A stretch of 7,419 nucleotides of DNA from assembly GCA_013044465.1 (NCBI GenBank), contig JABEUL010000301.1, positions 1 through 7,419 on the forward strand, written 5' to 3'. This DNA comes from Acidimicrobiales bacterium (GTDB lineage Bacteria > Actinomycetota > Acidimicrobiia > Acidimicrobiales > JABEUL01). A program made the translations under genes and the position numbers. This document shows, piece after piece, positions 1 through 6,810 of this stretch. Position 1 is the stretch's first letter. Each line of letters begins with the position of its first letter. The notes below the pieces were generated by a model that was given only the letters and a program-made list of their open reading frames with translations, searched no databases and was not told where the DNA came from.

Positions 1-1
1 A

Positions 2-76
2 ATACTCATGGTTGTGGCTAGCCTTGCAAGAGCACAGATGCTCTGATGGCCAGATGCTTACGCATATACAAAGTCC
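2..76 (+). pseudogene. Interrupted upstream part of the fatty acyl-CoA reductase gene (partial at left edge, in-frame TGA at 44-46)
   Basis: This stretch reads in the same frame as the coding region that follows. Before the stop it gives ...SLARAQML, then TGA at 44-46, then WPDAYAYTKS running directly into the open frame. Fatty acyl-CoA reductases of the NAD_binding_4 (male sterility) family have a helix ending in Leu-Gly-Trp followed by the catalytic Tyr-x-x-x-Lys. Here Tyr is at 59-61 and Lys at 71-73. The match on both sides of the stop in one frame points to a single substitution (for example GGA Gly to TGA) rather than an indel. The Rossmann-fold NAD(P)-binding N-terminus would lie upstream of the window. 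If the stop is real, the gene is broken at its active site. If it is a base-call error, the true CDS runs through from outside the window to 1699. Confidence 0.6.
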
Positions 77-1699
77 TTGGGAGAGCGTGCACTCATTTCA
101 TCTTGTGGTCCTGTTCCTATCTCAATAGTGCGCCCATCAATTATTGAATCTGCCTTGGCGGAACCTCGTCCGGGTTGGATACGTGGATTTAGGATGGCTG
201 AGCCAGTTATTATTTCTTACGCCAGGGGTCTCCTAAAAGAGTTCCCCGGTGTCCCAGAAGGAACAGTTGATGTAATCCCTGTCGACATGGTAGTGGCAAC
301 TTTAATTGCAGTTGCAGCTAAAGGCCCTGATTCAAGTGGACCAACTGTCACTCAGATTGCCTCGGGGTCTAGAAACCCACTTAAATACAGACAACTCGTA
401 GATCTGGTTCGATCTTGGTTCTTAGAGCATCCCTTATACGATACACACGGACAACCAATTGTCGTGCCTGAGTGGTCGTTCCCGGGCAGAGGAAGAGTGC
501 AGTCTCAGCTTGAGAGAGTAACCTCCGTGCTTAGTGTTCTTGAGAAAACTGTAAGTACGCTTCCCCTTAGAGGCAAGCAAGCTTCCATTGCCGCTCAGCT
601 TGAGACAAAGCGTTCTCAGTACGAAAGAGCACTAGGTTATGTGAAACTTTATGGTGCTTATACAGAGACTGAGGCCTGCTTCAGGGTTGATAGATTACTA
701 GAACTTGAATCGTCTTTAGATGCAGATGACAGCGACTTCGTCCTCGATCCTGCAGTTATTGACTGGACTCATTATGTTCATGACATTCACCTTCCATCAA
801 TCGTGGTGCACGCCAGAGTAAAAACTTCCCCGGGAAAGAAAATTTCAGGAGATAGAACCGATAGAGCAACAAAAGCAATCCTTGACCCATCTAGACATTT
901 GGCGGCCTTTGATCTTGAAAACACGCTGATTGCCTCAAATGTTGTTGATGCCTACGCTTGGTTGGCCACTAGACACCTAGACGGTCGAGACAGAATTAGA
1001 GAAAGTATGCACCTTCTCTCTAAAGCCCCTTCACTTTTAATGCAAGACAGAAAGGACCGTGGAGATTTTCTTCGCGCTTTCTACCGAAGATATGAAGGAG
1101 CTGATCTTGGTGTCTTAGAAGGTGATGCAATGGAGTTGTTCACTGACTTTCTTTTGACCAGAGCATTTCCCAAAGGGCTTGCCCGAGTAAGGAAGCACCG
1201 CGAATTGGGTCACAAGACCTTGCTAATAACTGGTGCGCTTGATTTTGCCATTGAAGGACTGAAGCCACTTTTTGATGACGTAGTTGCCGCCAAGATGACA
1301 GTCGATGAAAGCGGAATTTTAACTGGCGAGTTAGAGCAACTTCCCCCCACGGGAGAGGCAAGGGCTTTGGTAATTCAGGAATATGCAAGTGCCTACAATC
1401 TCGAACTTGGGGAATCCGTTGCGTATGCAGATTCCGCGAGCGATCTAGCAATGCTAGAGGCAGTTGGCTTTCCCGTTGCTGTTAACCCTGAGGCCAAATT
1501 GGCCGCAATTGCAAGGAGGCGCGGTTGGCACGTCGAGCAGTGGCCAAAATCACCTGGTTCACCTAGAAGGCTTTTGCCCATTGGGCCGCCGCCACATCCA
1601 GGACAAAACGGTCCATGGCAGGGAGCTTTGGGAGCTCTGGGACAAGCTGTGAACATGGCATCAAGCTCGGTTCTCAGATCTTTGGAGAAAAGAAAATGA
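77..1699 (+). CDS. Fatty acyl-CoA reductase (C-terminal part) fused to a HAD-IB phosphatase-like domain
   Basis: The frame is open from 47; TTG at 77 is only the first possible start after the TGA at 44-46 and is probably not the natural start, because homology continues upstream through YxxxK (59-73). The first about 100 codons match the end of the reductase Rossmann domain (motif RPSIIES, then GWIRGFRMAEP), which reduces long-chain acyl-CoA or acyl-ACP to aldehyde or alcohol. The middle, about 410-830, resembles the FAR_C domain, including an IDWTHYVHD segment. From about 890 a HAD-IB (phosphoserine-phosphatase-like) domain follows: motif I FDLENT (nucleophile Asp at 911-913), motif II Thr at 1229-1231, motif IV ADSASD (1427-1444), then a PVAVNPEAKL tail. 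Motif I has Glu (917-919) instead of the usual second Asp, and the motif III Lys position appears to be Arg (1361-1363), so classic phosphatase activity is uncertain. No signal peptide or membrane segment is visible; likely cytosolic. The stop overlaps the next ATG (ATGA at 1696-1699). The domain calls are firm; the substrate is inferred. Confidence 0.85.
   Translation: MGERALISSCGPVPISIVRPSIIESALAEPRPGWIRGFRMAEPVIISYARGLLKEFPGVPEGTVDVIPVDMVVATLIAVAAKGPDSSGPTVTQIASGSRNPLKYRQLVDLVRSWFLEHPLYDTHGQPIVVPEWSFPGRGRVQSQLERVTSVLSVLEKTVSTLPLRGKQASIAAQLETKRSQYERALGYVKLYGAYTETEACFRVDRLLELESSLDADDSDFVLDPAVIDWTHYVHDIHLPSIVVHARVKTSPGKKISGDRTDRATKAILDPSRHLAAFDLENTLIASNVVDAYAWLATRHLDGRDRIRESMHLLSKAPSLLMQDRKDRGDFLRAFYRRYEGADLGVLEGDAMELFTDFLLTRAFPKGLARVRKHRELGHKTLLITGALDFAIEGLKPLFDDVVAAKMTVDESGILTGELEQLPPTGEARALVIQEYASAYNLELGESVAYADSASDLAMLEAVGFPVAVNPEAKLAAIARRRGWHVEQWPKSPGSPRRLLPIGPPPHPGQNGPWQGALGALGQAVNMASSSVLRSLEKRK
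1684..1687 (+). promoter_or_regulatory. Ribosome binding site (GGAG) of the alcohol dehydrogenase
   Basis: GGAG lies 8 nt upstream of ATG 1696. The frame is open further upstream, with an ATG at 1615, but that start would overlap the previous gene by 85 nt and has no comparable site. This element therefore fixes the start at 1696, where ATG overlaps the previous TGA. Confidence 0.7.
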
Positions 1700-2940
1700 A
1701 AGCTCTCCAAATTGAAAAAAGTCTATTGCGCTTTGGAGCTGCGTCTCTCATAGCTAGAACTAAGGGTTCTGGAAAAGGTGCATCAATTGGTCCACTTCGC
1801 TATGTTGACATCCCAATGCCCAAAGAGATCAATGACAACTGGATTGAAATTAAACCGATTTTAAGTGGAATATGTGGATCTGATCTGTCCATGTTGGATG
1901 GCAAATCCTCAAGAGAGCTTGAGTCATTTGTATCTTTTCCCTTTATTCCGGGTCACGAAGTTGTTGGCATTAGGGCAGATACTAAAAAAAGAATAGTTAT
2001 AGAGCCACTTCTAGGTTGTATTTCCAGAGGACTTTCTCCTTGTGGGAGTTGTTTAAGTGGTCACCACGATAGATGTGCCAATCTAGCTTTTGGAGATGTG
2101 GATGCCGGGCTTCAAATTGGATTCTGTAAGGATACTTCGGGTGGATGGGCAGAATCATTTTTCGCACATATTACTCAGATACATGAAATACCAGATTCTA
2201 TGGATGACAGTGATGCTCTTTTGGTCGAGCCCGCTGCCTGTGCAATCCATGCAGTTCTACAGGACTTGCCAGAACCGGGCAGCACGGTTGTCATACTTGG
2301 TGCTGGCACTCTAGGATTACTCACATTGGCTGCAGTCGCTGAATTTGGAAAGCCAAAACATATTGTGGTTGCAGCTAAATATAATCATCAAAAACAGCTT
2401 GCAAGAGAACTTGGCGCCACACACGTTGTTGATAGCGACAAAGTGCAGGCTATGGTTAGAAGCCTAACCAAGTCTCGACTTGTCGGAGATACGCTTTCCA
2501 ATGGTGCTGATACAACATATGACTGTGTCGGATCGAGTGCAACTATTGAATCTTCCATAATGATCACGAAGCCACGCGGCACGCTTGTTTTGGTTGGAAT
2601 GCCCACAAAGGGAAAAATAGATCTTACATTTTTGTGGCAGCGACAGATTCAGATGCATGGCGCTTACACCTATGGCACTGAGCAGGTATCTACTGGTGAT
2701 GAGGTTCCTGGCGCCGCAAATGGTGACGCAAGTCACTCAACTTCAGAGACGTTCAAACTCGCAATTGACATGTCACATAAAGTAGGCCTGGGTCGACTAC
2801 ACAGTGCTACTTATTCTCTTGAGCACTATGAGGATGCGCTTTTACATGCCGGACAAGCTGGATCTCGTGGAGCTATAAAAATTGCATTTGCTCCAAATAA
2901 AAATAAAAAAATACTACGTGAGGAAACGGAGACTTTGTGA
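1696..2940 (+). CDS. Zinc-dependent medium-chain alcohol dehydrogenase
   Basis: This 414-residue protein belongs to the medium-chain dehydrogenase/reductase superfamily, which oxidises alcohols or polyols, or reduces aldehydes, with NAD(P). Likely catalytic zinc ligands are Cys60 (GICGSD), His87 with Glu88 (PGHEVVG) and possibly Glu178 (LLVEPAACA). Cys108, Cys116, Cys119 and Cys127 form a structural-zinc lobe with wide first spacing (C-x7-C-x2-C-x7-C), different from the textbook C-x2-C-x2-C-x7-C. The nucleotide-binding fold carries GAGTLG (202-207). The end of the next strand reads VVAAKYN, without the Asp/Glu that usually selects NAD, so NADP is possible. At 414 residues it is longer than the usual 340-380, with about 30 extra residues before the GroES-like fold. 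The start ATG overlaps the stop of the reductase/HAD gene, and its own stop overlaps the GTG of the LarA-like gene, so coupled translation is likely. A natural job would be handling the aldehyde or alcohol made by the reductase, or a glycerol-type head group; this is inference. Confidence 0.9.
   Translation: MKALQIEKSLLRFGAASLIARTKGSGKGASIGPLRYVDIPMPKEINDNWIEIKPILSGICGSDLSMLDGKSSRELESFVSFPFIPGHEVVGIRADTKKRIVIEPLLGCISRGLSPCGSCLSGHHDRCANLAFGDVDAGLQIGFCKDTSGGWAESFFAHITQIHEIPDSMDDSDALLVEPAACAIHAVLQDLPEPGSTVVILGAGTLGLLTLAAVAEFGKPKHIVVAAKYNHQKQLARELGATHVVDSDKVQAMVRSLTKSRLVGDTLSNGADTTYDCVGSSATIESSIMITKPRGTLVLVGMPTKGKIDLTFLWQRQIQMHGAYTYGTEQVSTGDEVPGAANGDASHSTSETFKLAIDMSHKVGLGRLHSATYSLEHYEDALLHAGQAGSRGAIKIAFAPNKNKKILREETETL
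2928..2931 (+). promoter_or_regulatory. Ribosome binding site (GGAG) of the LarA-like gene
   Basis: GGAG ends 5 nt before the GTG start at 2937, inside the last codons of the dehydrogenase. A second purine-rich site, AGGA at 2921-2924, lies further upstream. This supports GTG 2937 as the start; it overlaps the TGA at 2938-2940. Confidence 0.65.
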
Positions 2941-4526
2941 GTTCTAGACCAGGTTTCGTGATGGAAGTAGATAGGTCGACACCGCCAACACTTTTTTGGC
3001 ACGGTGAAGGATGGAAGTTGGAAAAACTGCCAAATGGTTCACGGATCATATATCCGAAAGAACCAATGGAAGCACTCCGGGATCCAGACCAGGCTATTCA
3101 AGATGCCCTAGACAATCCATTGGGTGAAAGTGAGCCATTAGATGCGCTTTTGCGACCTGGGATGAAGTTAACTATTGCATTTGACGATATTTCACTGCCC
3201 CTTCCTCCAATGCAAAAACCCGATATAAGGCAGCGGGTAATCGAGGCGGTGCTCACAAGAGCAGCGAATGCAGGTGTAGACGATGTTGTATTGATTGCAG
3301 CTTTGGCGCTACATCGCAGGATGAGCGAAGCTGAACTTCGTCATGCCCTTGGAAATCGAGTTTACGACTCTTTTGCCCCACATGGCCTTCTTAAACAACA
3401 TGATGCAGAAGATCCTGACGGCTTGACTTATTTAGGAACCACAGATAAGGGAGAAGAAGTAGAGATCTCAAAAAGGGCTTGTGAAAGTGACTTAATTGTT
3501 TATGTGAATATAAACCTAGTGGCTATGGACGGTGGACACAAGAGTGTAGCAACTGGTCTTGCATCATATAGATCACTTCGTCACCATCACAATGTAGCAA
3601 CCATGAGGGCGTCAAAGTCATTTATGGACCAGCATCACTCGGAACTTCACTCAGCCAACTGGAGGATGGGTAGGTATATAAAGCAGCAAGGAATAAAGAT
3701 TTTTCAAATTGAGACAACTCTAAATACCAATACTTTCCCTTCACAGTTCCGCTTCTTGCAAAAAAGAGAGTGGGAATGGGATATTAGAGATAGGGCAACA
3801 TTTATCGCCACTTCAAAAGTTATGGGCAAGACTCCTCCAAAGATTAACAGGAGTGTATTCCAATCAATACTTTCACCACACGCCATGTCCTCTGTTCAAG
3901 CAGGGGAAGTTGAGGCCGTACATGAAAGAACAACTGAACACGTCTATGCTCAACAATTAGTTCCTGTTTCAGGACAAAGTGACATTTTGACACTTGGGCT
4001 TCCCTACATATCTCCATACAACGTCAATTCGGTCTTAAATCCAATACTTGTCGCATGCTTGGGACTTGGCTACTTTTTCAATCTTTATCGGGGAAAACCG
4101 TTAGTGAGACAGGGTGGAGTATTAATCCTGTCCCATCCAACAACGTGGGAGTTCAATCCGGTTCATCACCCGAGTTATATTGATTTCTTTGATCAAGTTC
4201 TTTCAGAGACAACTGACCCTGAAATAATCCAGTCCAAGTATGAGGAAAGTTTTGCAAGGGATCCTTGGTATATACATCTTTACAGAACTGGTAATGCCTA
4301 CCACGGAGTCCACCCTTTCTACATGTGGTATTGGTGTGCTCACGCTCTCGAACACTTAGGGAAAGTAATTATTGTTGGCGGTGACCCAAAGGCAGTATCG
4401 AGGTTGGGCTTTTCACCTGCAACTACTCTTATGGACGCTCTTGAAATGGCAAAAGATGTGGTTGGACCTAATCCGAGTCTCACTCACTTCCACGTCCCAC
4501 CATTGGCAATAGCTGATGTGTCATGA
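2937..4526 (+). CDS. LarA/DUF2088 family protein (lactate racemase-like)
   Basis: The 529-residue product matches the LarA family, nickel-pincer-nucleotide (NPN) enzymes that racemise or epimerise 2-hydroxy acids by hydride transfer. N-terminal landmarks are AFDDISLPLP (81-90, degenerate form of the D-x-T-R-P segment), ALALHRRMSEAEL (124-134; His126 aligns with catalytic His108 of Lactobacillus plantarum LarA), HDAEDPDGLTYLGTT (155-169), and GGHKS (199-203; Lys202 aligns with Lys184, which carries the cofactor). A His triplet 216-218 follows; His218 is 16 residues after the Lys, as Ni-binding His200 is. The partner catalytic His174, expected 10 residues before the Lys, is Ile192 here. The C-terminal half (about 345-529) is less familiar, with a hydrophobic stretch near 366-381 and many aromatic and His residues; the protein is about 100 residues longer than LarA (about 420-430). 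No larB, larC or larE cofactor genes are present. The start is GTG, overlapping the dehydrogenase stop by 4 nt. The family call is good; lactate as substrate is unlikely given the lipid-type neighbours. Confidence 0.8.
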   Translation: MSSRPGFVMEVDRSTPPTLFWHGEGWKLEKLPNGSRIIYPKEPMEALRDPDQAIQDALDNPLGESEPLDALLRPGMKLTIAFDDISLPLPPMQKPDIRQRVIEAVLTRAANAGVDDVVLIAALALHRRMSEAELRHALGNRVYDSFAPHGLLKQHDAEDPDGLTYLGTTDKGEEVEISKRACESDLIVYVNINLVAMDGGHKSVATGLASYRSLRHHHNVATMRASKSFMDQHHSELHSANWRMGRYIKQQGIKIFQIETTLNTNTFPSQFRFLQKREWEWDIRDRATFIATSKVMGKTPPKINRSVFQSILSPHAMSSVQAGEVEAVHERTTEHVYAQQLVPVSGQSDILTLGLPYISPYNVNSVLNPILVACLGLGYFFNLYRGKPLVRQGGVLILSHPTTWEFNPVHHPSYIDFFDQVLSETTDPEIIQSKYEESFARDPWYIHLYRTGNAYHGVHPFYMWYWCAHALEHLGKVIIVGGDPKAVSRLGFSPATTLMDALEMAKDVVGPNPSLTHFHVPPLAIADVS

Positions 4527-4557
4527 AAATAGGATTTATGGATATCGTTGATAACCA

Positions 4558-4561
4558 AGGA
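4558..4561 (+). promoter_or_regulatory. Ribosome binding site (AGGA) of the acyltransferase
   Basis: AGGA, within AAGGATG, ends 10 nt before ATG 4572. It favours ATG 4572 over the in-frame TTG at 4548, which has no good site at proper distance. Confidence 0.5.
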
Positions 4562-4571
4562 TGTTTATCGT

Positions 4572-5546
4572 ATGGAATCTTCTAAGAAAAACTTCCAAAA
4601 AGCTGTAGTCGGTGCTACAAAGCTCAAATTAAAGAGTGAATATCGGCATGCCAAATCAGCTCTTAGACCTAGCTTTCCATATGGAAAGCCAACTTTACCA
4701 GGAGTAATTGAGCCGCCAAAAAAGCAAAATAAATTGGGCGTGGATTACAATACTGATTGGGCAAGAAAACCGGCAATGAAGTTTGCTAGAAGAGTAGTTC
4801 TCGAATCCCTAGCTCGCCCTGTGATCCATTTAATTGCCTCACCAACTATTTTGGGAGATGAAATATTTCAGAGCCTAAAGGGTCCATTTATATTTACCGC
4901 TAACCATGCCAGCCATCTTGACACCGGGTTATTGCTTACTTGTTTGCCCGAAAACATTCGAAGTAGGTGCGTCGCAGCAGCAGCAGCAGATTACTTCTTT
5001 GACACTCCAATGAAGGCTTTCTTTGCCGCATCTGTTCTTAATGCCGTACCAATGGAAAGGCTAAAAGTCAACAGGAGATCAGCGCTCATGGCTGCCGAGT
5101 TGATTGAAGAGGGTTGGAATCTAATTATCTTTCCCGAAGGCGGCCGCACTCCAGATGGATGGGGCCAGCCTTTTAAAGGTGGTGCCGCTTACCTCGCCAT
5201 TCGTACGGGAGCACCAATTATTCCAGTTCACCTCCATGGCACGAGACAACTACTAGGCAAAGGAGCGCGAAGGCTTGTCACCGGCACGACAAAAGTCACA
5301 TTTGGCAAACCCATTACGCCTTTTGAAAAAGAAGATGCCAGAAAATTAGCCGAGCGAGTCCAAGATGCTGTGGCATGTTTAGCAGATGAAGCTGCAACGA
5401 CATTTTGGGAAGCCAAGAAGAGGAATGCAAGCAAATCGACTCCTTTACTGGAAGGTCACTTAGACAAAGGATGGAGAAAATCTTTTGAATCTTATAATCT
5501 TCCATCTCCATCAAGACCAAGTCGGCCCTCATGGCCGCCCAAATAG
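4572..5546 (+). CDS. 1-acyl-sn-glycerol-3-phosphate acyltransferase family protein (PlsC-like)
   Basis: The 324-residue protein carries all four blocks of the PlsC/LPLAT acyltransferase family. They are NHASHLD (111-117, the H-x4-D catalytic pair His112 and Asp117), VPMERLKVNRR (159-169), FPEGGRTPDG (187-196, phosphate-binding Glu189 and Arg192, with Gly for the usual Thr/Ser) and GAPIIPVHLHG (213-223). The family moves an acyl chain from acyl-CoA or acyl-ACP to the sn-2 hydroxyl of lysophosphatidic acid or a related acceptor at the inner membrane face. A basic N-terminal extension of about 70 residues precedes the domain, and the tail is Pro/Ser-rich (PSPSRPSRPSWPPK). I see no strong transmembrane helix. 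ATG 4572 is preferred for its Shine-Dalgarno; TTG 4548 would add eight residues. It lies 45 nt after the LarA-like gene and is the last clear member of the lipid-type operon. Its acceptor could be a non-standard lipid made by its neighbours; this is inference. Confidence 0.9.
   Translation: MESSKKNFQKAVVGATKLKLKSEYRHAKSALRPSFPYGKPTLPGVIEPPKKQNKLGVDYNTDWARKPAMKFARRVVLESLARPVIHLIASPTILGDEIFQSLKGPFIFTANHASHLDTGLLLTCLPENIRSRCVAAAAADYFFDTPMKAFFAASVLNAVPMERLKVNRRSALMAAELIEEGWNLIIFPEGGRTPDGWGQPFKGGAAYLAIRTGAPIIPVHLHGTRQLLGKGARRLVTGTTKVTFGKPITPFEKEDARKLAERVQDAVACLADEAATTFWEAKKRNASKSTPLLEGHLDKGWRKSFESYNLPSPSRPSRPSWPPK
5493..5498 (+). promoter_or_regulatory. Possible -10 box (TATAAT) for the lipoprotein gene
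   Basis: A perfect TATAAT lies within the 3' end of the acyltransferase, 70 nt before the lipoprotein ATG. No convincing -35 hexamer sits 16-18 nt upstream, and it is not an extended -10. It could give the lipoprotein its own transcription start, separate from the operon. A six-base match in fairly AT-rich DNA may also be chance. Confidence 0.3.
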
Positions 5547-5568
5547 CTGCCGAACCTACCTTAATTTA

Positions 5569-6786
5569 ATGCGACTCAAATTTGCTCAAATATCTCTCAT
5601 GCTAGTTGCCGTAGTGCTTTTGGCATCCTGTGGATCAAGCCAAACTTCCCCTAAGTCCAAGCCAATTCCTAATGCATTCGTCGTCAAAGGGTTTAGCTCT
5701 GGAACCATTTATGCGATAAGTTGCTTCGCCTCAGGTACATGTGTAACGGTGGGAACCAGCAATATTGACTCAAATGGAAATTCAACTCCACTTATTGCGA
5801 TCGGTGTTGCTTCAAAGAACAGTTGGCACAGTGTCCACTCTCCCGTAAGTTCTGGCACTTTTTCCGGACTAACGTGCTATTCAAAGTCCTACTGTATTGC
5901 GGTGGGAACAAATATCGTCGATACAACAACTAACACGGGAACAAGTCCAACTGACCTAGCCATTGTAGCCTTTAGCTCAAATGGTGGTTCCACATGGACT
6001 GTCGGAAATTTACCTCAGCCAAATGGCATTTCTCTTGTCTCTGTCGCATGTAGTTCCCCAACTAGTCACTCAGCAGCTAGCGCCGGTGAAATATGTAGTG
6101 CCGTTGGCTCCACAGGAACCACTGGCGACACATTTCCTGCATTATTTACCACAACGGATAACGGCCTCACGTGGAAACAAGATCCAATTGCTTCAAATAT
6201 TTCGGGCTATTTAAACAACATTACTTGTGAAACAGGGACTCAATGCCACGCAATAGGCAACGTAGAAAGCCAAGGAAAAACTAGCGGAGTAATTACATTG
6301 GCATCGCTTGACGGAGGGCAAAGTTGGACTGATCAAATATATTCAAGTCCAAATGCACCACTATTGGAATCAATATCTTGTATTAGTGCCTCCAATTGCA
6401 TATCCGGAGGATATGCTGATCAAAGTACCGACAGTATCGGGCATGTGTTAGGACCTCCTGCTGTCTATAATTCAAAAGATGACGGCAAATCGTGGGTAAG
6501 TTCGAAAACCTTTGGAAGCGCAAATGGACTTATCTCACAGGTTACATGTCCGCATGCCAATTTATCGAACTGTGAGTTAGTTGGAGGAAGTGGAATCTCA
6601 AAGGCATCAGTCAGCCTTTTTGCTAATCTCTCGAATGGCAAATGGATTCAATCTCCAGCCACCTATAAGAATATCGTGCTTTATACAATTGATTGCACTT
6701 TGCCAGATTACTGCTTAGCTGGAGGAACTCAATCTAGTTCAATAAATGGAATGCCAGAAATTGTAAGGATAAAAAATCCCTATTAA
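5569..6786 (+). CDS. Secreted lipoprotein, predicted seven-bladed beta-propeller with paired cysteines
   Basis: I chose ATG 5569 (405 residues) because it places a standard lipoprotein signal peptide at the N-terminus: MRLK, hydrophobic core 5-18, lipobox L-A-S-C with lipidated Cys21, then a Ser/Pro/Lys linker. The frame is open further upstream but that extension overlaps the acyltransferase. The mature part has seven imperfect repeats of about 50-60 residues, each with a Cys pair before a short Gly-rich turn: 52/58, 103/109, 161/176, 220/226, 271/277, 327/335 and 376/382. Four Asp-box-like (BNR/sialidase-type) turns lie between them, ending at Trp143, Trp202, Trp253 and Trp309. This spacing fits a seven-bladed propeller with one disulfide per blade, exposed outside the membrane. 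No catalytic residues are recognisable, so a binding or scaffold role is more likely than an enzyme. There is no clear Shine-Dalgarno. It follows the acyltransferase by 22 nt and may be co-transcribed or use its own promoter. Function unknown. Confidence 0.85.
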   Translation: MRLKFAQISLMLVAVVLLASCGSSQTSPKSKPIPNAFVVKGFSSGTIYAISCFASGTCVTVGTSNIDSNGNSTPLIAIGVASKNSWHSVHSPVSSGTFSGLTCYSKSYCIAVGTNIVDTTTNTGTSPTDLAIVAFSSNGGSTWTVGNLPQPNGISLVSVACSSPTSHSAASAGEICSAVGSTGTTGDTFPALFTTTDNGLTWKQDPIASNISGYLNNITCETGTQCHAIGNVESQGKTSGVITLASLDGGQSWTDQIYSSPNAPLLESISCISASNCISGGYADQSTDSIGHVLGPPAVYNSKDDGKSWVSSKTFGSANGLISQVTCPHANLSNCELVGGSGISKASVSLFANLSNGKWIQSPATYKNIVLYTIDCTLPDYCLAGGTQSSSINGMPEIVRIKNPY

Positions 6787-6810
6787 ATCAAATTACTCCT
6801 ACAGTCACAC

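Noticed and set aside
1615..1695. Upstream ATG extension of the alcohol dehydrogenase
   Set aside because: It overlaps the reductase/HAD gene by 85 nt, adds residues unlike the family, and has no better ribosome site than ATG 1696 with its GGAG and ATGA overlap.
1140..1710. Minus-strand open frames of about 105 codons opposite the HAD domain
   Set aside because: They lie opposite a strongly supported domain with recognisable motifs, show no family features of their own and overlap each other; shadow frames.
2894..2912. A-rich run as a slippage or frameshift site
   Set aside because: The reading frame continues intact into a normal overlapping stop; it simply encodes an Asn/Lys-rich tail.
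5523..5537. Perfect 5-bp GC-rich inverted repeat (CGGCC/GGCCG, 5-nt loop) near the acyltransferase stop
   Set aside because: The stem is short, inside the coding region and not followed by a T-run, so it is not a convincing terminator.
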